Assembly: GCA_015499985.1 (NCBI GenBank)
Contig: JAAAUF010000077.1
Coordinates: forward strand, 20,693 to 70,988
Length of the DNA stretch: 50,296 nucleotides
Direction: 5' to 3'
Source of the DNA: Haplosporangium gracile
Taxonomy: Eukaryota > Mortierellomycota > Mortierellomycetes > Mortierellales > Mortierellaceae
Shown: one piece after another, positions 22,240 through 38,275 of the stretch
How the letters are laid out: every line of letters starts with the position of its first letter
How positions within the stretch are numbered: the stretch's first letter is position 1
Notes under the pieces: model-generated
Told to the model about the DNA's origin: nothing
Database searches by the model: none
The model's input: only the letters and a program-made list of their open reading frames with translations
Program-made: the position numbers and the translations under genes

Positions 22240-25200
22240 ACACCAACTTACAAAACTGGTTGATGCGGGTATCGACCCACAAATAGGTAGTTCGGTTACT
22301 GACGACTTTTTCCTGCGAGCAATACCAAGAAGAGTCTCGTCAGACCTGCGTCTCGTTTTTCGAGGAGCTGGAGGCTTCGGCGGTGTAGGCGGAGGAGTTG
22401 GGTTAGGCTCAAGAAACTAAGGCATGAATTTTGGTGACCGGTGCTGAATTCTTAGCTGGGAGAGGCAAATTGTTGGTACATTCTCCGCTCCAACGGCATC
22501 ACGATCGTAATTTATCTTGCAGGCGCGAAAGAACTTCGACCCTCTCCCGATTACTTTCCAGAAAACAATTAAAATCCTCCTTCGGACACTTGGCACTTGT
22601 AAAAAACTCATTCGCTCCAACAATGATGATTCCAAGAGGGCGAGCCTATCAACAGCAGAAAGAGACCAATAAATATCAGATACCGCGATTGTGCATTGAC
22701 GCATATTCATTCACTGCCCGGCTTCAATTTTTATCTTTTGTACGAATCTCTTAATAAGAATCCCATGCTTGCTTGATAATCTTGTCCTCGAGTTGAACTT
22801 CGCCAAACCAATACACATGATCATAGGTGGTAGTCTCTCGTCCAACCCCCTAAACGTCTCCTTCTCGACATTGTTGCTGTCCTTGATGGTGATGGCCCGC
22901 TGTGCTATATTCAGGATAGATTCTACGGCATAGCCCAAAGCCGCGACCTGCGCCTTCTTGCTTTCCCACCGATTCCGACGAAACCAAGATTCGCGATAGA
23001 AGTGAAAGAGACTCTCGAGCACGGACGAAAAAGAACCGATGGGACTGCGGATGTATGAGAAGAATGTGTCCAGATTTCTCAGACTGTAGGTAAAGGATTT
23101 CTGACTCCAACTGAGCAGAGGACTTGACTCCGTCGGGCGCGAGAATGTCGGTCTTTCTGTTCGCCAAAGGTCTCCGAGACATTAACGCCGGGCGCCAGAG
23201 AAAGCCTCATAAAATAGTCAAGACATGCTTTCGACTGGGGTCCTTGGGGTCTCGGCACACAATTACCACAGCTTTGCGTTCGCGGCATCCCAACCAAATA
23301 TGATCGTCTCACAAGGATCCGGGCACACTTTCGCCGATGAGAAACTGAGCTCTATATTCGACAATAGTCTCATCCTTGCTGTACGTCATGTCCAGGCCGG
23401 ATCTGGAACTGAATCTGGAGATATACTTGAATAGGCGAGGTCGAGAAATGATGCTGGATCAGGTGGCGGATTTGGTGTAGGCTCCATATCGGCCTTAAAG
23501 TGACTGAGCAGAGAGGTACGGCTTAAGCTGTCACTGGATGCAGAGTTCCTGCCTGGATCGATGTTATTTTATAATCCGGGATCCATCTTAAGTCCTCCTT
23601 CTGTCATAACAGCCTCCAAATCTCCCGAATCCGGATCATCGAGCTCTTGTTCGTCCGCCAAATCAACAAGTCCAGATCATCATCATCGTCAATGTCGTCG
23701 TTCTCCTGTGTTTATGATCGTTGCTGCTGTCGAGGGGTTTTAGTTGTGATGGAGGCGTCATAGGCAAGGTGGTAAAGAACTAAACCGTCTGTAACAAATG
23801 TACCCTTCAGCCAATGTCGGGTGCGGGTGCGCTGATCGTCCGGGTGGTCTCGGTCGGCTGTAGGGTGTTGTTGTACATCCTAACTCGCAGGTTGAATCGC
23901 TCGATTACGCATGAAGTCCGTTCCCTTGTAGTCTCCATGACCAAAGACAACCTCGGTCACAATCCCGTAGTGCTCATCATGGACATACTAGAAGTCCTGT
24001 TTTGTTTTGAAATCCAAAGGCGCAAGTTTGACGTGTAGGGAGAACTGAAGTAACGCCTTGGTGTTCTTGTTTGCCCAGAGAACATCGATGATGTTGGATT
24101 CACTCAGATATACGGAGCCCGGGGCGAAATGGAGCCGTTGTGGAGAAAGAAATAAGAGATGTCGGAGAATGAGGTGTCTGTGCCATCAATGTCGAACTAA
24201 ACAACAAAAAGGAAATAGGTGATATGTTAGACCATGAATGACATTCAAATGGCATTTCATTGTGCTCTTAGACCTGTATTTGATTAGCTTACCTGTGCCT
24301 TGGAGTAGTGACTCTTCAAAGCGGTATGGACGGGCTTGGATATCATGCCGGCAATGTTACCCAATGGAAGCTCTGCCATGCTCCTAAGAGGGCCGAATCC
24401 CGTCTACTCAACAAAAAATCCATACGCGATCATCGCGGCAGTCGCCGCATCCAGAAATGTTGCATCGGACTTGGGTCTTGACATTTGGTACCGCTCTCCA
24501 GAGTACAGCTGCCGTGCCAGAGATGTCAGAAAACCGGTGTCAGCGATAATCATGGCCAGTGTTCGTTCTGTGAAGATGGTGTCGTTAGGGCCCCATGTCA
24601 GTTGCTGATCCCAAAGTTTCACCGTAGATATCTTTCCGGTGATAGACGGGCTCTTTGAGGGACAAGGTAGTAGAGGAGACTTCATCCTAAGAGCTTTGGC
24701 AAAGAGGGCGAAGGCATAGTGGAGGTAGATCTGCACTTGATTGCACAGACTCACAGCCTTCACGATCTCCGTCTGAATCTTTCTAGAATCCATCATAGCA
24801 TAACCATGAACCCACTCCGCAACCGCCGAAGCGAAATCTTTACACCGATAGGCAGATCGAAGATCCAGTGCGACTTCCGAGCACCAGGGGAGGTCCTTGA
24901 GTAAGGACGGTGGTGGACGCTGATTGAGGGCACCCTGAGTTGCTTGCGATGTTAAGCGTTTACTGCTTGCATTTTGGCCTGTTGAGGTAGGCTGTGAGAG
25001 GAGTGAGGCGGTCGAAGATGGTGTTTTATCAAGAGGCTGGCTTGGACGGGGTGCTGGAGTGACTGGGGTTGTTGTTGAGTCGCATTGAGACGTTGTGATG
25101 ATAGGTGAGCTGTTGCTTGAGTCCGCGGAGGGCTTAGTGGCAAAAGAAAGGACCTGTTCTGGCGGGCCGGAAGGAAGGAAGGCTTTGACGATCTTGGCCA

Positions 25201-26627
25201 CAGCCTGTTCGACTGACCCACGGTAGGATAGCGGAGTTGAGGGGAAAATATCTTCATGAGATATTGATGAGTCCAGATCACTCGAACTACTACTGATGAC
25301 AGTCCAAAGGTAACACAAAAGCGTCCTAGCATACACGTCGTTGAGTTATCGAGACGAAGCGCCGCTAACCGATCCGATCGACAAGACCTTCAAAGGGTGT
25401 AACTGCCGAATTGCCTTGTCATCCATTGTTGCCCGAGACATGCGTTTAGGACGTGCGGTGGCAGGTTGCTCGCCATGTAATTAATATCATATATATCCTG
25501 CCACATTTTTCAAATATGAGAAAAAGGATAGCAAACAAATCCTACCTCTGCTTGGTCATCTCGATCTGTTTCCGAACTCAATACCGCTGCTCCTTCAAGT
25601 CGCGAAACCGGCCCTTCATTTCCAAGTAGATGTTGTTGTTTCTGGTGCTGGAAGCAATAGGCTTGCCTACTTTCTCCACGAAAATGGCATAGGCAGGCTC
25701 AAAATATCCTGAAGAGAACTCGAGATAGGACCTAACACAATCTTGATACTCCAGCAGTATCGCCCTAGGATCCATCAAGTTGGGGTGTCGTCTCAATATC
25801 GCAAGGTTGGTGGCCAGGCCATATTCTGAAAGGTTGATCGAGTAATCGTTATTTGATACAATCCCGAGAACTGTCAGATGAGACAAGGATGGAAGCTGCA
25901 AAGACCGGATGACGGCTTCCTTGGGATATAGACTGTAGCCACCTCCACGCGGCGCCTTTCGGAGGACTTTCCGATGGTTGGGTATATCAAACTGTCGCTG
26001 TCGTTGGACACTACGACGCGGCTCCAGACTTGACCTTCAAACATCTTTTGCTCTGCAATCCTGCGATGGAAGCGTCGGACTCGGTTCAGCACACGTGAGA
26101 ATATGGGTATACCTCCAGCAGGCCTTTGATAAATGACTCTTTGAGCATCGCATCCAACAAAAACGACCTACGCAGAAATCTCTCAATGTCATGCATAGTT
26201 TTCTTTACCGTGAGTTTGCCCATCTCGGACCGCTTCTCCATGCTGTCGAGAAATGGTGTCAACTATTGCTCCTTCCTCTTGACATCAGACCGTTCCGCAT
26301 GCGCGCCTTCTTTTTCAGGAGTGCGTTGGCCATCAATATGCAGTCTTGTGACGGCAGAGATAGGATATCGAGCGTGTACTCTCCGACCGAATTTGAGGCC
26401 AGCTCCTTTGGGGTGAGGTTGCTACCACGCTCTTTGTATACGAGGTCAAGGATTTTGGGAAGATGAGTAGCAAAGAGATCCACGTCGGGGAAATAAAGTG
26501 GAATACTGGTGTGTCCGGTGTCGAGAAATGGTGCCGCGTTCGATGCTTATAGTTGAAAAAGATCAGCTGGCGTCGCGTACCGCATCGGTACTTGCTCCAG
26601 ATGAGGCCAAAGCGCGCTAATGCCCAT
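22240..26627 (-). pseudogene. Decayed XPG/FEN1-like nuclease plus TnpB/Fanzor-like RuvC nuclease gene
   Basis: Read on minus from ATG 26627, the frame begins MGISALWPHLEQVP, the usual start of XPG/FEN1 nucleases. It then meets TAA after about 28 codons. Later fragments in shifting frames show the XPG-I region: CxTESDASIA at about 26110 (a TGA replaces one residue), VVVSNDSDSLIYPT at about 26020-25975, and LTVLGIVSNNDYSINL at 25880-25820. A middle helical part spans 25440-24300, followed by an intact-looking 96-bp intron (24292-24197). The C-terminal part has GTFVTDGLVLYHLAYD (about 23800), FGWDAA (about 23300, RuvC-I-like), RWESKKAQVAALGYAV (about 22960), LAKFNSRTRLSSKHG (about 22780), GANEFFTSAKCPK (22630-22590, RuvC-II-like) and YDRDAVGAENV (about 22508-22475, RuvC-III-like), then a Pro-rich tail. 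At least six stops or frame changes make it a pseudogene. TnpB/Fanzor assignment rests on motif recognition only. Confidence 0.75.
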
Positions 26628-28560
26628 TGTAGTAGTGGTGGCAAGTGTAGGTAGTTAGATGGTGAAGAATGTGTGTGAAGAGTGTTGGTAGGCTTAAGAC
26701 CGTGGGTCAAACAGGAAGCGTGAATGAAGACAAAGGGTTGAGAGAGTTGTTATTAGCGTTAGTGTAGACACTGAGTCGTATGTGGTTCCTGGGAGATGAT
26801 GGGTTTGTCAAAAGAGTAGCAAGCGTAGCAGCTGTTAAGGGTGTTATCAGCCAATCAAAGTTAGTCACTCGAGTTCAAGTTGCATAGAACCAGAATGGAC
26901 ATCCTGATGACTTTTGGAACCGAAAAAGTGCCATAGAAAGACGCTTCTCGATAGTGTTCATTAGTAGGTTATTGTAGAAGAGATTTTTGCGCTTCTGGCT
27001 ATGTAATTTTTAAAGAAAAAAAAAAAAAGTTGACCCCACAGTGACCAAATGCTGTGGCAGAGGCGAATGAATGTTCCTAGGACAACAATTTCGAATCATA
27101 TTTCTCACATTTCGTATCCTCGTTTTTTTTCACGATCAAAACGCCGTTTCTAACTCCCGCCTGTTAAAGTGGATTTGTAGTAGTTGACCCGAGGAACTCA
27201 GCCCTACAGCTTTCAAAGTGATTGGAGAAGAACTGACGGAGAAAAAAAGAAACAGGTCTGTTGGTACTCACAAAAACACGTACTTGAGAGTTATGCTTGA
27301 TTTCGACCATTCAGATCTACTTTTTTTTTGTGTCACATAGGTGGAGGAATGGACTTGGGGACTCAAAACCTGTTTTTAGAAAGAAAGAGTGAAGAAAAAC
27401 ACAGCAATAAGAGTAGGTGGGGATGTGTAGTAATCAAAAGTTTTTTATTTTACTTCTACTTTGCTTGTTGCGGTCTGCTCTTATGTACGCCTTTCTAAGC
27501 AGAGACGCAGAAGGGAGAGAGAGAACGAGAGAGAGAAACAAGGCAGGAAAAGACAACGAAGGAGAAGAGACATAGGAGGAAGCAAGTAATGATAAGGGAG
27601 GCCTTGTAGAGGAGAAAGGACAATGAGATTGCCTCTGGTAGTGGCTGCAGCAAGACCAATAACTTGAGAGGAGTGAAGGCACTTATGGAGAAGAAGAGGT
27701 TGTTCTTCTTTTACTAAAAGATGAAAAGAAGACCATCAATTTTAAAGTGCGTCTCGTACACAACGCCGTCTACAATCGCTTCGTCATAGGACGCTGAGGA
27801 GCCTTGAATTGCAGGTAAAAGACGAGAACACCATAAGCAGGTAGCAGGTTCTTGTGGCACCCTTTGCAACGCACTTGTCCTTAATAACTGCAGCAAGTTC
27901 AAGGAGGAGGTTTAAAAATCTAACAGCTATTTGTTGTCCCATATCTTTCACAGCCAGGCGAGAGTGACTCGTTGAAAGAGGTACTCGTTTTATTGTCATT
28001 CATAAGGGCTAACAGAGACTAAAATCAGAAAAGAAAAGGAGCTGTCAGTTTGTGGTCAAACAACGGAACCTATACGTCCGTTTCTAAGACCAGTAGACTC
28101 GATGAGGACCAAGGGACAGATAGAGTGAAAAAGGAGACTAGACGAGGTGGAGCTAGGACATTGGTGGCGCGTCCTAGGGTGGAGAAGGAAGTAGAAGGGC
28201 AGAAAGCCAGTAGAATGCGTGAAAGGTGAGGGAGAAGAAAGAAAAGAGGTGAAAAAAACATTGCTTTTGTTTCTAAGCTGGATGCGGTTCGAGTGTGCAT
28301 ATTTAAGGACTCTCGTTTATGAAGGCGACTGCTTTCGAGTGTATGTTTGCCACCAAGTTAACTGCAAATGGCACAAAGAAGTGAAAGGACAAGGATACAT
28401 CCAGCGCCTGCAACAATGACGAAAGGAAATGCAAAACGTTTGAATGTATTATGATAACAGGATATGATGCGTAACTAGGCAGAAATGGGCAAGTGTGTGT
28501 GTGTGTGTGTGTGTGGTTAAAAATGAGTGTGCAAAATGGAACAAGAATACAAGGCGCTAT
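26628..28560. other. Intergenic region, no clear gene
   Basis: Nearly 2 kb between the nuclease pseudogene and DIM1. It includes an A run near 27015, minus-strand pyrimidine-rich blocks (27470-27660 and 28070-28280) and a (GT)n repeat at 28493-28514. Two overlapping short minus-strand frames at 27714-27999 look unlike the coding sequence of neighbouring genes and are not annotated. No RNA gene was recognised. Confidence 0.4.
28493..28514. repeat. (GT)n microsatellite
   Basis: About eleven uninterrupted GT dinucleotides, 3' of the DIM1 gene. Confidence 0.9.
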
Positions 28561-30107
<1,547 letters not shown>

Positions 30108-30757
30108 TGTTGAATGTGTGTTGTTGTTGCTGGTGGTTGCTGATTGTTGTTGGCTGCTTGGCGATGGGAGGTAGGGGTATGAGGGTGGTTGAGAAGGAGG
30201 ATGAAATGGTTGAGGATGCCCGAAAGAACTGGGTGATCACAAAAAAAAAAAAAAAGATAAAAAAAATACGTGACTGCTGGTCCTAAAGGAGACGCAGGTC
30301 CAGAGCGAGAGAGCGAGAGAGCGAGCGGAATTTGACCCCTCTCACGCGGCGGCGGGAGATCTGGCGTGGTTTGGAAAAGGGGGAAATGGGTCATGAAATG
30401 GAAAGAAAGACCCGTCCGTTGGTCAAAGCGACTATCAACACAAAACGAGTTCATATTCTGCAAAGATGTACTCCGCCAAAGGTTTTTTTAACCAACCATG
30501 CTTTCTTATTTGTGGGAACAATCACTCTAAAGTCTCAGGAACAAGTTCTGAAAGAGAATACACAGATTACGATATTTTGTATTGAACAAGGAATTAGAAA
30601 AAAGAAAAAAGAAGGTTTTTGCTACTTGTTTGTTTTTTGAGGTTTGAATGAGTGAGTGGGGGTTCTGCTCAAGTGTTTTGGGGGGACAGATAAAGTACAG
30701 ATATTAATGACAAAATGCGCGCGAGAGGAGGATATCAGAAGGAAAAGGTAACCGGTT
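30108..30757. other. Intergenic region between DIM1 and forkhead gene
   Basis: 650 bp on the 5' side of DIM1 and 3' side of the forkhead gene. It contains a TTG-rich leader next to DIM1, an A run near 30240-30255 and a short GAGCGA repeat near 30305-30330. No gene or RNA is seen. Confidence 0.4.
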
Positions 30758-33412
<2,655 letters not shown>

Positions 33413-33499
33413 GAAAGGATGGTCTGGGGATATATGTCAAAAGAAGAGTGCTGTCGGGTGTATGTTGACAGATTTCTTGGTGCTTGTTTTGAAGGTATG

Positions 33500-34028
33500 C
33501 TGACGATATGTGAGAGACAGAGAGAAAGAGAGAGAGGACAGAAGTGTAACGCTGCAGGTACGGACGGATGCGAGCAAAAGAGCTGCGTGTGTATGTGTGT
33601 GTATGTATGTGAGAGAGTGATGAGTATGCGAGGTTGAGAGAAGAGAAGAGAAAGGAGAACGTGGTTTTTTCGGGGAAGAGGGCTGAGTCAAGAAAAGAGA
33701 AGATGAAGGATTGGATAAAAGGATCGAGAGAAGAAGTAGAGAAGCAAAGGAGGGGGAGAGAGAGAGAGATAGAAAGAGGGGAAGGGGTAGAGAAGAGTAA
33801 AAAGAAAGCTAAAGAAGAGGAAAAGGAAGTGAGAAGGAAGGGAGAAGGAAGAAGCAAAGAAGGAAGAGAGAGAAGAGGAGAAGAGAGGGAAAGTAACAAA
33901 TGAGAACAAGGAAATAAAAAGAGGGGGAAATGAAGGCTAAGTGACAGACAGTCCCCAGCGTTGTTTGGGCGATGGACAGGGACTGGCGTGGATGTGGGGG
34001 ACCCGAAAATATGAGAGGATACCACAGC

Positions 34029-34068
<40 letters not shown>

Positions 34069-34340
34069 GAACGAATAGGGGAGGGGGAGGGGATGAGCGA
34101 ACGGAGGGAAAGTGAAGGAAAGAGAGGGAAAGAGGTGGGGAAGAGGTGGGGAAGATGGGAAGAGAAGGAAGAGAGGGAAGAGAAGAAAGGAGAAAGAGAA
34201 GGAGAAGAGGGAACTTGTTTGTGATATTAAAAAAGAAGAAAGGAGATTATCGCAATGAAAGGGCTGGGAACTGAAATGGTCGTTATTATCAGAAGGGGAG
34301 AGAAGGCGAAAGAAAGGGGAAGAGGTAACGAGAAGAGAAA
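33500..34340. repeat. Polypurine/polypyrimidine tract upstream of forkhead gene
   Basis: The plus strand is almost purely A and G (GAGA, GGAAGAG, GGGGAAG units) for most of this interval, interrupted by the (CAA)n block and a mixed segment near 33900-34010. The minus strand, which is the forkhead sense strand, is correspondingly CT-rich. Confidence 0.85.
34028..34068. repeat. (CAA)n microsatellite
   Basis: About 13-14 uninterrupted CAA units inside the polypurine-rich region upstream of the forkhead gene. Confidence 0.95.
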
Positions 34341-34775
34341 GGGAAATGAAAAAATAAAAAAAGTGTTGTCTCTTCTCTTCTTCTTTGTCAGTCGCTCGTT
34401 CGTATTCGCTCGTATTCGCTCGTGTTCATTCGTTTCTTTTCGTTCGTTTCGGCGAGTTGTTCTTGATGGCTGACCAACGGCAGGAGAGGAACAAAAAAGG
34501 ATTGACCTGGATTTTGGTTTATGTTATTGTTTGTGAATTCACCCCTCACCCCCTTTCACTTCAAAAAAGAGTGTATTCAATTAAAATTTTACCCAGTTGG
34601 CCAGTTGGCGTAGGGGTATCTCCTTTCTCTCTTTTCTCCTGTGGCAGAGCAAGTGGGCAGCAACAACCAAGGACAAGCGAGAATAAGCATCTTCCCAAGG
34701 GAAACTAATGTGAGTGGAAGAAAGACAAAGTGAGAGAGAGCGGAGCGAGGGTGAAAGGAAAAAAAAAATAGAGAG

Positions 34776-34776
34776 C

Positions 34777-34815
<39 letters not shown>

Positions 34816-34850
34816 GACAAGGAACAAGGAACAAGGAACAAGGAACATGG
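34776..34850. repeat. (CAGA)n microsatellite followed by GGAACAA minisatellite
   Basis: About nine CAGA units (34776-34813) run directly into four or five 7-bp units of GGAACAA type. Confidence 0.92.
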
Positions 34851-37800
34851 CCAAGAGAAGAATCAACAAGCAAAAAAGAGACAAAGGACGAAGAGGCCAA
34901 GGGCAAGATAAGGTTACGAGGCGTGCGCGCGTGATTGACCGTTTCTTGCGGACCTCTCACATCGCTGCATTTAATTCTCTGGGTATTCAATCGGACCTGC
35001 AATTCAATAATGAATGACTGATTGGTTGAATTCAACATTGATGGAAGTCAATCCGTCTCAGTTCATTCGATGCTATTCAATCGATCGTCGTCTTCCTTTG
35101 TTTTTATTTGGGGGGAATATTTTTTACTCCTCTTCTTCATACCTTAAAAAACTACACTCCCATTCTCTCTACCGCACTCTCCCTCTCATAGACCACACAC
35201 GCATCAATACCATCCTACTCTTGCAATAACACATATGGCGAGTAGAAAAATATCCCGAAAGGAATTTGTTTTTCGTCTCGCTCACCCTTTTTCCATTTTT
35301 TTTCTGCAGCCTGCAGGTCTATCTCTATCGGCGTGTCCAATCCATCCATATCCATCAATTCACATTTTTTAAAGTTCTGCTTGCACTAAGAAGAAGGCAG
35401 CTTTTTTTTTTATGGTCAGGGGAAAGAAGGGACGGAAGGAAGGAAAGAAGAAACTTGTTCAGACGCCAAAAAAAAAAAAAAAGAGGCTCAGTGTGCTCAT
35501 AAAATCGATCGTGGAGGGGGAGGGGGAAGAAAAGGAGGGAGAAGGGGATAAATCGAGTGAGCGAGTGAAAAAGACGGGGGGGGGAACAAGGAAACAACGA
35601 ACAAGGCACGGCGCAGACAGGCAAGGTTCAATTCAAATACATTCTACGAGGTTTCAATAGAACTTGCCGTGTCAAACTCTGCACTTGATAACAGTCAACG
35701 GTTTTTTGTTTTGTCCAGAGGATAGTCTAAAAAACATGGCATGGGAAAATAGCAACTGAACGGAGAGGGTGCACGCCGACTCTATTAAAACGACACCTCT
35801 AGCCCCAGCTCCCCTCCTCCATACAGAGGCCTCCCATCACTATCACTCCAGGATGGATTGCGGGCCAAGGGCAGAAGAGAAGAAGCAAGTTATTTCTCTA
35901 ACTCTTGACTTGACATCAGCTTGCAAACCACCATTGGTGTTATCCTTCATGAATATGGATGGATGGATGACCCAAGAGTCGGGCTTTTTTTTTGGGTCTA
36001 CTGCTACTCCGACAATCGACCGGTTGGATTGCATTTGCTGAAACGTCTTCATTTGTTTGTTGTTTTGTTGATATGTTGTCATTGTTGTTGTTGTTGCTGC
36101 TGTTTTTTGTTTTTTGTTGTTGTTGTCGTTTTCGATAATTATGTCGATGACTCTGTCACTGAAGGCTGTGCAGACGCATTTCTTTTTTGGATGTGTGTGT
36201 GTGTGTATGGTTTTTTTTTTTATCGAAATCTAACAAGGAGTAAGTAAAATGAATCAGGAACAGATGCACGGAGCAGCAGAAGTAACAAAAAACAAAGACA
36301 AGATAAATAAATATCATCTCAAACAACCATGACAAACTGCAACAGCAGAAGAAACATCGAAATAGAACAAAACGAGAGGGAGTGCTCGCTCTTATGAGTG
36401 CTCAAGTTGCATCCGTATCGGGGCATGAAATAGAAAAAAAAATAAGGAAACTGCTATCGGTTGGCCCCATCGCGTGCCCACAAAAAGTACAGTACACAGA
36501 TCGATGCTTGAGCAAAATCACATCAACAAAAACAAGAATTGAGGTCCCGTTCGTTCATCCCGCCATTTTTTCCCCCTCTTTTTTTTTGAGTCCGACAAAG
36601 AGAGATCGTCTCCTGGCAGCGATCGTCGCCTCCGAGAGGTGCGGACACGGATACAAGCACGGGCGGATGTTGATTAGAATTGACAACAACAAACACACAA
36701 ACATCAACAACCGCAATCTTTGCTGGGATACAAACTAACAATGGTAAACAACAAAGTGATCCCAGCGAGTTGCAAGTATAAAAAAAACGACAACAGTACG
36801 AATAACATGAAATCAAGCGCTACTCTTCTCGGTTACCATGGTATTTTCCATCTTCTCTACCTCATCCTACAAGGAAAACGTTAAAGTGTCAGTAAGAGAA
36901 CATGCCTCCGCGCTTATTGTAACTCCTGTGGTCTGCGTTCAAAGTCTGCTGGTTGTGGTCGACTTTGGCTGTATGTGCGTACTTATGCATTTGTAGGGAT
37001 TACTCCTAGCTGTGCGCCATAAGCTGACATATCATCCCCTCATTCTCTCTCGCTTGCTATCCGCTCTCATTGTGTCTGCTGACCTTAGCCTCTCTATTGT
37101 CCTGCATGTCCTCCCAAGAGATAACCAAAGCGCCTTTAATTGATAAAAATGAAAAAAAAACAATTGAAATAAAGGTACGGGCGAAGCGTTCGCCTCTCCT
37201 TATGGCAAACGCAATTAGGGCGTTTTGGAATGAGCGTAGTGGAGCTCCAAAATTCAAATGCAACAACAGCGGAAATACATGAAGTCCAGGCCCACATTTG
37301 AAGTTCTGAGGTTAGAGTGTCAGAGTGCGCGACGGCTGTTCACATACTCCGAGGAGAGGACCATGCCCACACTTAAAAAAAAACGTGCGGGGTAGTTCAT
37401 TTGTTAAGACTGGTCGCCTCAGCGAATCAACTGATAGAGGTAAGATTTCGTTATTACCAATTGGATATTCTTCTTTCGTTGCATTGTGATGTTGTTGGCT
37501 CGCATTTGAGCATTCCGTGGCTGTACGAGAGGAGTAAGTGGACGCAACTAATAGATGGGCACATGCAGGGGCCAACCGAAGACAAAAAAAAAATAATGAT
37601 GGGTTTTTGATATTTTGAATAACGACAACATCAAAATAAAGAAAAAAAGAAAGGCAGAGGATCCGATAGAGTCGACGGAGGATGGAGGAGAGATGTACCT
37701 TTTGGTCAGATGCCTCACTACAAAAAAAAAGTTTGATGTGAAAACCTGTTTTCCCTGGCGGGGGCGGGCTCATTCATTTTGGTGGCGTACTGACTTACAG

Positions 37801-38229
37801 TACTTGCTTGCCTACGGATGGGCAATAGAGTATTTTGAAAAAAAGACATGACTAAAGGCTGACTAAGTGGAGTGGGGTAGGTCTAGAGCCCAAGGAACTA
37901 TTTCAAGCGAATATGGAGGATGAGATTTTCGAGTCAGTCTTTCAGTGGCTGTGGTTGAAATTGCAATAACAAGGGTGACAACACAGGAGACGGAGGGAAA
38001 AGAAAAAAAAAAAAAAAAAAAAAGTGAGAGAGGAGAGGGAGAGACGTAAAGTGAGCGAACACAAACGAAAGGAACTGTCAAGGGGGTAAAGTGGTAACAG
38101 AAGCGAAGCAACAGAGCTAGAGGAAAATAGGTGACTAACACAGAAAAGACATGGGACAACCACTTTAGTCGTACAAAACTAGCTGTTCCCTTCGCACTAA
38201 TAATGCCTGGCACGTCTCTCATCTCTCAT

Positions 38230-38275
38230 CTCTCTCTCTCTCTCTCTTTCTCTCTCTTTCTCTTTCTCTCTCTTC
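38230..38275. repeat. (TC)n-rich tract
   Basis: Nearly pure TC/TTTC dinucleotide-type repeat on plus. Confidence 0.85.

Noticed and set aside
22240..26627. Terminal inverted repeats or target-site duplications flanking the nuclease pseudogene
   Set aside because: None found by eye in the flanks; a computed self-comparison would be needed.
27714..27999. Two overlapping minus-strand frames of 60-70 codons (one ending DGVVYETHFKIDGLLFIF)
   Set aside because: Codon usage is unlike neighbouring genes, no family is recognised and the two frames compete; at most an old gene remnant.
37388..37470. tRNA-like stretch (GGTAGTTCATTTG..., GGTAA..TTACC)
   Set aside because: No convincing acceptor or anticodon stem and the T-loop does not match GTTCRANNC.
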